Shown here: positions 1 through 5,909 of the stretch, in pieces
Layout of the letters: each line of letters starts with the position of its first letter
Position numbering within the stretch: position 1 is the stretch's first letter
Program-made: the position numbers and the translations under genes
The notes under the pieces: model-generated
The model's input: the letters and a program-made list of their open reading frames with translations, nothing else
Told to the model about the DNA's origin: nothing
The model's database searches: none
Assembly: GCA_019418195.1 (NCBI GenBank)
Contig: DYCJ01000126.1
Location: 1-7,319 of the forward strand
Reading direction: 5' to 3'
Source: Clostridiales bacterium
GTDB taxonomy: Bacteria; Bacillota; Clostridia; Lachnospirales; Lachnospiraceae
DNA length: 7,319 nucleotides

Positions 1-795
1 CTCTTTCATCGCTGCAAGACCGCCCTGGGCTTTGATCCACTTAAACACCTTGCCGCAGATATAGATTCCGTATGCCGGTGGTGTATTATAGAGAGACTTA
101 GCATCTGCATGTGTCTTATAGGTAAGCATGGTCGGAGTTCCCGGAAGCACATCCTCCGTGATCAGATCCTCCCGGATGATCACGATGACCACACCTGCAG
201 GTCCGATGTTCTTCTGAACACCGCCGTAGATCACGCCATATTTTGTCACATCAACCGGCTCTGACAGAAAGCAGGAGGAAACATCTGCCACCAGCGTCTT
301 ACCTTTTGTATTTGGCAGTTCTTTAAATTTAGTTCCGTAGATGGTATTGTTCTCACAGATATATACATAATCTGCATCCTCGGATACCGGGAGATCCGAA
401 CAGTCCGGGATATAAGAGAACGTCTTATCCTCCGACGAAGCTATCCGGTTGACTTTCCCGTATTTCTCCGCCTCTTTTGCCGCTTTCTTTGCCCACTGTC
501 CTGTAATGATATAATCGGCCACACGGTTCTTCATCAGATTCATCGGGATCATGGCAAACTGCTGGGATGCGCCGCCCTGAAGAAACAGCACCTTATAATT
601 ATCCGGAATCCCCATCAGATCACGGAGATCCTGCTCTGCTGTCGTAATGATCTCCTCGAACGCTTTAGAACGATGGCTCATCTCCATCACCGACATGCCG
701 GTCCCTTTATAATCCAGCATCTCTGCCGCTGCTTCTTTAAGCACTTCTTCCGGCAGTACTGCCGGACCTGCTGAAAAATTATACACTCTGCTCAT
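1..795 (-). CDS. serC: Phosphoserine aminotransferase (partial, C-terminus beyond left edge)
   Basis: SerC is a cytosolic PLP enzyme that transfers an amino group from glutamate to 3-phosphohydroxypyruvate, giving phosphoserine, the second step of serine synthesis. The visible 265 codons are about three quarters of a usual 360-residue SerC. The N-terminus MSRVYNFSAGPAVLPEEVL is the classic family start. MSHRS (39-43) supplies the His-Arg of the phosphate site, FLQGGASQQF (71-80) the PLP phosphate cradle, W101 the ring-stacking residue, and D171 the pyridine-nitrogen partner. GGVQKNIGPAG (191-201) carries K195, the Schiff-base lysine. The ATG at 793-795 is supported by an AGGAGG at 805-810, nine bases upstream, lying inside ilvB. 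The gene overlaps the end of ilvB by 17 bases, so translation is probably coupled. The open reading frame has no internal stop and runs off base 1. serA is the usual partner and may follow outside the window. Confidence 0.96.
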   Translation of the reverse strand, partial: MSRVYNFSAGPAVLPEEVLKEAAAEMLDYKGTGMSVMEMSHRSKAFEEIITTAEQDLRDLMGIPDNYKVLFLQGGASQQFAMIPMNLMKNRVADYIITGQWAKKAAKEAEKYGKVNRIASSEDKTFSYIPDCSDLPVSEDADYVYICENNTIYGTKFKELPNTKGKTLVADVSSCFLSEPVDVTKYGVIYGGVQKNIGPAGVVIVIIREDLITEDVLPGTPTMLTYKTHADAKSLYNTPPAYGIYICGKVFKWIKAQGGLAAMKE

Positions 796-2467
796 TTTTC
801 ATATCCTCCTCATCAAACGCTTCTTTGATATCTGCACCCGGCGCCACCATCGGCCAGACTTTATCATCGCTGCCGATCTGACAGTCGATCACGACAGGCC
901 TGTTCAGTGAAAGAGCTTTCTCAAACGCCGCCTTAAACTCATCCTGTGTCTCCACATGGATGCCAGCCGCACCCATCGCCTCTGCTGCCTTTGCAAAATC
1001 AACAGAATCGCGTAACACTGTGGCTGAATAACGCTCATCATAAAACAGGTCCTGCCATTGACGCACCATGCCAAGCACATGATTATTGACTACAACCTCA
1101 ATGATCGGGATGTTATGTCTGACTGCTGTGGCTATCTCGTTCATATTCATACGGAAACATCCGTCGCCGGCTATATTGACCACAGTTTTATCCGGGCAGC
1201 CGACTTTGGCTCCCATGGATGCGCCCAGACCGTATCCCATAGTGCCCAGTCCTCCTGATGTAAGGAGCGTACGCGGTTTTGTGTATTTATAATACTGAGC
1301 CGCCCACATCTGATGCTGTCCCACTTCCGTGACGATCAGTGCGTCCCCCTTTGTCTGACGGTAGATTTCTTCCACGATATACGGACCGGTAAGGATATCC
1401 TGATGGTATTTCAGCGGAAATTTTTCCTTATATAGCCGGATCTTTTCAAGCCATGCACCGTGATCCTGCTGCTTCAGATTGCGGTTCAATATTCCTAAGA
1501 CTTCTTTCACGTCTCCGATGATTTCCTCAGAGACAAGAATGTTCTTGTTGATCTCAGCCGCATCGATATCGATCTGCAGTATTTTTGCATTCTTCGCAAA
1601 TGTCTGCGTATTTCCCGTAACACGGTCGCTGAACCTTGCCCCCAGCACAACGAGAAGATCGCATTCGCTCACACCATAATTTGAAGTTTTAGTTCCGTGC
1701 ATGCCCAGCATTCCGGTATAACGCGGATCCGTTCCCGGGAAAGCACCCTTTCCCATAAGTGTATCAGTGACAGGGGCATCCAGTTTATCCACAAACTCCA
1801 GCAGTTCCTTACTTGCACCGGAAAGGACGGCACCGCCTCCGACGAAGACATACGGCTTCTCAGACTCTTCCAGCATAGAAAGCACTTTTTTGATCTTCTC
1901 TTCACTGATATGCGGATGCTCAGGAACATATTTTCCAAGTTCCTGACGTTCATACTCCGTGACTGCAGCCGTCACATCTTTCGGAATATCTATCAGTACC
2001 GGTCCCGGTCTTCCGGATTTTGCGATCCGGAATGCCTTGCGGATCGTATCCGCAAGTTTTGTCACGTCTTTCACGATAAAACTGTATTTTGTGATCGGCA
2101 TCGTAATGCCTGTGATATCAATTTCCTGAAAACTGTCTTTTCCCAAAAGAGATACGCCCACATTGCATGTGATCGCAACGATCGGAATAGAATCCATATA
2201 TGCTGTCGCGATCCCGGTCACAAGATTTGTAGCTCCCGGTCCGCTGGTGGCAAGGCATACCCCCACTTTTCCGGTCGCACGCGCATAGCCGTCCGCAGCA
2301 TGGGATGCACCCTGCTCATGGGAAGTCAGGATATGCCGGATCTCGTCCCGGTGTTTGTACAGCTCATCATACACATTGAGAATAGCTCCGCCCGGATACC
2401 CGAATATCGTGTCTACCCCCTGCTCTTTCAGGCACTCTATTACTATCTCAGCTCCATTTAACTGCAT
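779..2467 (-). CDS. ilvB: Acetolactate synthase large (catalytic) subunit
   Basis: This ThDP-, Mg- and FAD-dependent enzyme condenses two pyruvates to 2-acetolactate (valine and leucine route) or pyruvate with 2-oxobutyrate to 2-aceto-2-hydroxybutyrate (isoleucine route). The 562 residues match the family length. The N-terminal ThDP domain (about 1-168) has FGYPGGAILNVYDEL and the activating glutamate E51 in SHEQGASHAADGYARA. The central FAD-type domain spans roughly 190-325. The C-terminal ThDP domain has GDG at 434-436 and NN at 461-462, the diphosphate-Mg motif, with W471 in VRQWQ. The ATG at 2465-2467 is the only possible start because an in-frame TAA lies just upstream. Its best ribosome binding site, AAAGGAG (2482-2488), is 14 bases away, longer than usual. 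The segment after SIPIVAIT (93-100) reads CNVGVSLLG instead of the commoner GQVP type. No small subunit (ilvN) is next to it. The biosynthetic form is favoured over the catabolic AlsS by the operon context. Confidence 0.96.
   Translation of the reverse strand: MQLNGAEIVIECLKEQGVDTIFGYPGGAILNVYDELYKHRDEIRHILTSHEQGASHAADGYARATGKVGVCLATSGPGATNLVTGIATAYMDSIPIVAITCNVGVSLLGKDSFQEIDITGITMPITKYSFIVKDVTKLADTIRKAFRIAKSGRPGPVLIDIPKDVTAAVTEYERQELGKYVPEHPHISEEKIKKVLSMLEESEKPYVFVGGGAVLSGASKELLEFVDKLDAPVTDTLMGKGAFPGTDPRYTGMLGMHGTKTSNYGVSECDLLVVLGARFSDRVTGNTQTFAKNAKILQIDIDAAEINKNILVSEEIIGDVKEVLGILNRNLKQQDHGAWLEKIRLYKEKFPLKYHQDILTGPYIVEEIYRQTKGDALIVTEVGQHQMWAAQYYKYTKPRTLLTSGGLGTMGYGLGASMGAKVGCPDKTVVNIAGDGCFRMNMNEIATAVRHNIPIIEVVVNNHVLGMVRQWQDLFYDERYSATVLRDSVDFAKAAEAMGAAGIHVETQDEFKAAFEKALSLNRPVVIDCQIGSDDKVWPMVAPGADIKEAFDEEDMKNEQSV
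805..810 (-). promoter_or_regulatory. serC ribosome binding site inside ilvB
   Basis: The minus strand reads AGGAGG here, nine bases before the serC ATG. It lies in codons 553-555 (Glu-Glu-Asp) of ilvB, so ribosomes finishing ilvB pass over it. With the 17-base gene overlap this suggests translational coupling, which is inference. The site fixes the serC start. Confidence 0.85.
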
Positions 2468-2481
2468 TCTTTTTTCTTACG

Positions 2482-2488
2482 CTCCTTT
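2482..2488 (-). promoter_or_regulatory. ilvB ribosome binding site with unusually long spacer
   Basis: AAAGGAG on the minus strand is the only good Shine-Dalgarno match before ilvB. Fourteen bases, mostly A and G, separate it from the ATG, against 5-10 in typical genes and 8-9 for the other genes here. No alternative in-frame start can shorten the gap, because TAA precedes the ATG. Weak initiation or a helper structure is possible. Confidence 0.6.
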
Positions 2489-2494
2489 CAACTT

Positions 2495-2513
2495 GAGGAC
2501 TCACTTAGTCCTC
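2495..2513 (-). repeat. Hairpin across the ilvD stop codon, just before the ilvB ribosome binding site
   Basis: The minus strand contains GAGGACT, a five-base loop AAGTG, and AGTCCTC: a perfect 7-bp stem with four G-C pairs. The ilvD TAA (2505-2507) falls partly in the loop. No run of T follows on the transcribed strand, so it is not an intrinsic terminator. It may protect or process the message between the two cistrons, or modulate coupling. Chance is not excluded. Confidence 0.45.
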
Positions 2514-4184
2514 CTTCTTCCCCGGTACTTCAAGGATAGCACCTCTGTTGCCGGAAGTCACCATGGCAGCGTATCTCGCAAGATATCCTGTCTTTACCTT
2601 CGGCTCTCTCGGCTGCCATTTTGCCTTTCTTGCAGCCATCTCTTCATCAGAGATATCAAGTTCCAGCTTCAGCTCCGGTATATTGATCTTGATGATATCT
2701 CCTTCTTCTACCAGTGCGATCGGACCGCCCACAGCCGCCTCAGGTGAAACGTGTCCGATGGAAGCTCCGCGGGATGCACCGCTGAACCGGCCGTCCGTGA
2801 TCAGGGCAACCGTAGAACCCAGACCGTATCCTGCAATAGCAGAAGTCGGATTGAGCATCTCTCTCATACCCGGTCCGCCCTTCGGGCCTTCATAACGGAT
2901 CACGATAACATCTCCCGGGTTGATCTTTCCACTCTTGATCGCTTCTGTCGCCTCTTCGTCGCTTTCAAATATCCTTGCAGGTCCTTCATGCACCAGCATC
3001 TCATCGCAGACAGCAGAGCGTTTTACTACACTTCCGTCCGGCGCCAGATTTCCCTTCAGGACAGCAAGCCCGCCGGTCTCGCTGTACGGATTGTCGATCG
3101 GACGGATCACTTCCGGATTCAGGTTCTCGCACCCGGCGATATTCTCTCCTACTGTTTTTCCCGTAACTGTCATACAGTCCAGATTTAACAGATTCTTCTT
3201 GCTCAATTCGTTCATGACCGCGTATACTCCGCCGGCTTCATTGAGGTCTTCTATATATGTATGTCCTGCCGGTGCCAGATGACACAGGTTCGGGGTCTTC
3301 TCACTGATACCATTTGCAAAATCAATCTCAAAATCCATTCCGATCTCATGGGCGATCGCCGGAAGATGCAGCATACTGTTGGTGGAGCAGCCCAGCGCCA
3401 TATCTACTGTCAGTGCGTTGAGGATGGCATCTTCTGTCATAATATCGCGTGGTCTGATGTTTTTTCTAACCAGTTCCATCACCTGCATGCCCGCATGTTT
3501 TGCAAGCTGCAGCCTTGCAGAATATACAGCCGGGATCGTGCCGTTGCCGCGAAGTCCCATTCCCAGCGCTTCCGTCAGGCAGTTCATGCTGTTTGCAGTG
3601 TACATGCCGGAACAGGAACCACAGGTAGGACATGCCTTATTCTCATATTCACACAGGTCCTCATCCGTGATCTTTCCAGCCGCATGTGCTCCTACCGCCT
3701 CGAACATGCTGGAAAGGCTTGTGCGCCCGCCCTTTACATGACCGGCAAGCATGGGGCCGCCGCTGACAAAGATCGTCGGGATATTGACGCGGGCCGCCGC
3801 CATCAAAAGACCCGGTACGTTTTTATCACAATTAGGGATCATCACAAGTCCGTCAAACTGATGTGCCATCGCCAGCGCTTCCGTGGAATCTGCAATCAGA
3901 TCTCTTGTAACGAGTGAATACTTCATTCCGATATGCCCCATGGCAATACCGTCGCATACCGCGATGGCAGGAACAACGATCGGAGTACCGCCTGCCATGG
4001 CAACTCCCATCTTGACTGCTTCGGTGATCTTGTCGAGATTCATATGTCCGGGTACGATTTCATTGTAGGAGCTGACTACACCGATCAGCGGTCTGTCCAG
4101 CTCTTCCTGCGTCATACCCAGGGCGTTAAATAAAGATCTGTGGGGTGCCTGCTGTACACCTTTTGTCACTGTATCACTTCTCAT
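2505..4184 (-). CDS. ilvD: Dihydroxy-acid dehydratase
   Basis: IlvD is a cytosolic iron-sulfur, Mg-dependent dehydratase that converts 2,3-dihydroxy-isovalerate and 2,3-dihydroxy-3-methylvalerate to the 2-oxoacids of valine and isoleucine. The 559 residues are full length. Visible motifs are [17 protein letters not shown] (71-87), [12 protein letters not shown] (117-128) with cluster ligand C119, the Mg ligands D78 and D120 with K121, [16 protein letters not shown] (185-200) with C188/C191, and DGRFSGAS (464-471) followed by [12 protein letters not shown] near the C-terminus. The early segment reads EIVPGHMNL (42-50), lacking the extra cysteine of plant- and actinobacterial-type [2Fe-2S] enzymes, so an oxygen-sensitive [4Fe-4S]-type enzyme like that of E. 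coli is likely. The ATG at 4182-4184 has GAGAGGA eight bases upstream. It follows leuB after 86 bases and precedes ilvB by 37 bases. The sugar-acid dehydratase Edd and its relatives are the alternative, made unlikely by context and motifs. Confidence 0.97.
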   Translation of the reverse strand: MRSDTVTKGVQQAPHRSLFNALGMTQEELDRPLIGVVSSYNEIVPGHMNLDKITEAVKMGVAMAGGTPIVVPAIAVCDGIAMGHIGMKYSLVTRDLIADSTEALAMAHQFDGLVMIPNCDKNVPGLLMAAARVNIPTIFVSGGPMLAGHVKGGRTSLSSMFEAVGAHAAGKITDEDLCEYENKACPTCGSCSGMYTANSMNCLTEALGMGLRGNGTIPAVYSARLQLAKHAGMQVMELVRKNIRPRDIMTEDAILNALTVDMALGCSTNSMLHLPAIAHEIGMDFEIDFANGISEKTPNLCHLAPAGHTYIEDLNEAGGVYAVMNELSKKNLLNLDCMTVTGKTVGENIAGCENLNPEVIRPIDNPYSETGGLAVLKGNLAPDGSVVKRSAVCDEMLVHEGPARIFESDEEATEAIKSGKINPGDVIVIRYEGPKGGPGMREMLNPTSAIAGYGLGSTVALITDGRFSGASRGASIGHVSPEAAVGGPIALVEEGDIIKINIPELKLELDISDEEMAARKAKWQPREPKVKTGYLARYAAMVTSGNRGAILEVPGKKED

Positions 4185-4270
4185 CTGTCAATTCCTCTCT
4201 TTCTTGCATTTCCTGCATATATCCCGATTTTCGCCGTTGCACTGCTGCCGGCCGTAATCAGGCAGTACCG

Positions 4271-5356
4271 TTATTTAATATATGCGCATATCCTGTCTCC
4301 CATCTCTTTTGTTCCGATCTGCTCCATACCTTCCGACATGATGTCGATCGTACGGTATCCGTCTTTTAACACTTCGGATACGGCTTTCTCTACAGCTGCC
4401 GCCTCCCGGTCAAGATCAAAGGAGTATCTTAGCATCATAGCTGCTGACAGGATTGTTGCGATCGGGTTGGCAATCCCCTGTCCTGCAATGTCCGGTGCCG
4501 AACCTCCGCTCGGCTCATAGAGCCCGAATTTTGTTTCATTTAAGCTTGCACTCGCCAGCATCCCGATGGACCCTGTCACCATGCTGGCTTCGTCAGAGAG
4601 AATATCTCCGAACATATTCTCTGTCAGGATCACATCAAACTGCGCCGGATCCTTTACAAGCTGCATCGCACAATTGTCCACCAGCATATGCTCCAACGTG
4701 ACTTCCGGATACTCTTTCGCCACATCTTCCACAACTTTTCTCCACAATCTGGAAGAATCCAGTACATTCGCTTTATCCACGCTGGTCACTTTTTTCCGCC
4801 TCTTCATGGCTATGTCAAAGCCGCGTTTTGCAATCCTGCGGATCTCTGTCTCGCTGTATGTAAGTTCATCCTTTGCCACAAGAACGCCGTCCACTTTCTC
4901 CGTGCTCCTCTTGCCGAAATAAAGTCCGCCGGTCAGTTCTCTCATGATCATCATGTCAAATCCCCGGTCTGCGATCTCTTCTTTCAACGGGCATGCGCCT
5001 TTCAGTTCCGGATACAGCACAGCCGGCCTTAAATTTGCAAACAGGTTCAGCCCTTTCCGAAGGGCTAACAATCCGGCCTCAGGGCGTTTGGACGGCTCCA
5101 GTTGATACCATGGCGACGTCTTCGCATCTCCGCCGATCGATCCCATCAGGACTGCATCGCTCTCTTTCGCCGCTTCCAGAGTTTCATCCGTGAGAGGAAT
5201 TCCGTTCACATCAATGGAAGCTCCGCCCATCAAAAGCTGGGTATAAGAAAAAGAATGGCCGTAAATCTCTGCGATCCGGTCGAGCACTTTCATCGCCTCA
5301 TCCACGATCTCAGGACCGATGCCATCCCCTTTTATCACTCCGATCTTCTTATTCAT
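4271..5356 (-). CDS. leuB: 3-Isopropylmalate dehydrogenase
   Basis: LeuB oxidises 3-isopropylmalate with NAD; the product loses CO2 to give 4-methyl-2-oxopentanoate, the direct precursor of leucine. It is a cytosolic dimer needing Mg or Mn. The 361 residues fit the family. KGDGIGPEI (9-17) is the N-terminal signature, R100 and R110 in the [13 protein letters not shown] segment and R139 in [11 protein letters not shown] bind substrate, K195 in VDKANVL and Y146 are catalytic, and D227, D251 and D255 ([20 protein letters not shown]) bind metal. [18 protein letters not shown] (281-298) is the NAD loop and argues for LeuB over NADP isocitrate dehydrogenase. The ATG at 5354-5356 has GGAAGGA about ten bases upstream. 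It is first in its operon, about 31 bases from a predicted transcription start, and the long open gap to ilvD holds no terminator. Confidence 0.97.
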   Translation of the reverse strand: MNKKIGVIKGDGIGPEIVDEAMKVLDRIAEIYGHSFSYTQLLMGGASIDVNGIPLTDETLEAAKESDAVLMGSIGGDAKTSPWYQLEPSKRPEAGLLALRKGLNLFANLRPAVLYPELKGACPLKEEIADRGFDMMIMRELTGGLYFGKRSTEKVDGVLVAKDELTYSETEIRRIAKRGFDIAMKRRKKVTSVDKANVLDSSRLWRKVVEDVAKEYPEVTLEHMLVDNCAMQLVKDPAQFDVILTENMFGDILSDEASMVTGSIGMLASASLNETKFGLYEPSGGSAPDIAGQGIANPIATILSAAMMLRYSFDLDREAAAVEKAVSEVLKDGYRTIDIMSEGMEQIGTKEMGDRICAYIK

Positions 5357-5393
5357 AACCGCTCATCCTTCCAAATCTAAAATATCATTGATT

Positions 5394-5422
5394 ATCATAC
5401 CTCATTTTGTAACGTGTTTCAA
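5394..5422 (-). promoter_or_regulatory. Predicted sigma-A promoter of the leuB-ilvD-ilvB-serC operon
   Basis: On the minus strand the -35 box TTGAAA (5417-5422) and -10 box TATGAT (5394-5399) are separated by exactly 17 bases. Transcription should start near 5387, giving a leader of about 31 bases before leuB. That is too short for a T-box or a leader-peptide attenuator, so any control probably acts on initiation. Alternating ATCA/TGAT half-sites at 5384-5397 overlap the -10 and start region and could be an operator. This is a prediction from consensus only. Confidence 0.7.
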
Positions 5423-5439
5423 GTAGCAGCGGCAAAAAA

Positions 5440-5453
5440 TAGAGGGCACTCTA
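5440..5453 (-). repeat. Short inverted repeat followed by a T tract upstream of the leuB promoter
   Basis: TAGAG and CTCTA flank a four-base loop, and on the minus strand six T follow. The five-pair stem is weak for a terminator. It sits 18 bases upstream of the -35 box, between the yajC terminator and the leuB promoter, so it could be a back-up terminator, an AT-rich UP-like element, or chance. Confidence 0.3.
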
Positions 5454-5463
5454 ATATTTAGTT

Positions 5464-5514
5464 ATAACAAAAGCCGGATAAAAACCTCATCTCCTGACTG
5501 ATCTTTATCCGGCT
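5464..5514 (-). terminator. Intrinsic terminator after yajC
   Basis: An 11-bp perfect stem, AGCCGGATAAA with TTTATCCGGCT, encloses a 21-base loop, and the transcribed minus strand continues with TTTTGTTAT. It begins 18 bases after the yajC stop. A further ATAAC/GTTAT pairing outside the stem is possible if three bases bulge. The loop is longer than usual, but stem, T tail and position agree. It separates yajC from the leuB operon. Confidence 0.8.
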
Positions 5515-5532
5515 GTTATTCCAGTTTTACTC

Positions 5533-5811
5533 TTACTCTGCGCTCGGTTTCTCGATCTGAGCGATTGCCGCTTTCTGCATCGGAATACGGCAGTTCTTGT
5601 TATTTCCGAATTCTACGATCACATCATCGTCCGTGATATCAATGATCACGCCGTAGAAACCGCTTGTCGTCAGTGCTGTATCACCGACTTCCATAGATGC
5701 CAGCATCGCCTGCACCCTCTTCTGTTCCTTTTTCTGGGGACGCATGAGCAGGAACCACATAAGTCCGATCACAACAGCCCACAGAATAAGCATACTTACC
5801 ATTTCACCCAT
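5533..5811 (-). CDS. yajC: YajC, accessory subunit of the Sec preprotein translocase
   Basis: YajC is a small single-span membrane protein found with SecD and SecF, which help the SecYEG channel release and pull exported proteins. The 92 residues show one membrane segment (about 4-23, MVSMLILWAVVIGLMWFLL), then the family hallmark MRPQKKEQKR (23-32) at the cytosolic face, and a small beta domain with VGDTALTTSGFYGVI (42-56) and a basic-acidic tail ending IEKPSAE. The ATG at 5809-5811 has AGGAGG at 5821-5826, nine bases upstream. It follows tgt, as in many bacteria, but has its own predicted promoter and terminator, and the next gene is leuB rather than secD. secDF may be elsewhere. Confidence 0.95.
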   Translation of the reverse strand: MGEMVSMLILWAVVIGLMWFLLMRPQKKEQKRVQAMLASMEVGDTALTTSGFYGVIIDITDDDVIVEFGNNKNCRIPMQKAAIAQIEKPSAE

Positions 5812-5849
5812 GATATATTTCCTCCTAATTTCTATCCGACAATAAGTCT

Positions 5850-5878
5850 ACTATACACAAAAACAGCATTTTCTTCAA
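5850..5878 (-). promoter_or_regulatory. Predicted sigma-A promoter of yajC
   Basis: On the minus strand TTGAAG (5873-5878) and TATAGT (5850-5855) are separated by exactly 17 bases. The predicted start near 5843 leaves a leader of about 30 bases with the yajC ribosome binding site. An AT-rich palindrome, GTTTTT-TG-AAAAAC at 5881-5894, lies just upstream and could act as an UP element. No convincing terminator separates tgt from this promoter, so read-through from tgt may add to expression. Confidence 0.65.
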
Positions 5879-5909
5879 GGGTTTTTTGAAAAACATGTAA
5901 AAAGCTGTC

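Noticed and set aside
1697..2461. Plus-strand open reading frame of 254 codons antisense to ilvB
   Set aside because: It mirrors ilvB, which has strong family motifs throughout; the plus-strand protein is rich in Arg, His, Cys and Ser with no recognisable domain and no good ribosome binding site.
3261..3917. Plus-strand open reading frame of 218 codons antisense to ilvD
   Set aside because: Shadow of the ilvD coding strand; odd composition, no domain, and ilvD motifs cover the same bases.
5349..5366. Mini-ORF MSGYE overlapping the leuB start
   Set aside because: Five codons, and its ATG lies against the leuB ribosome binding site, leaving none for itself; expected by chance.
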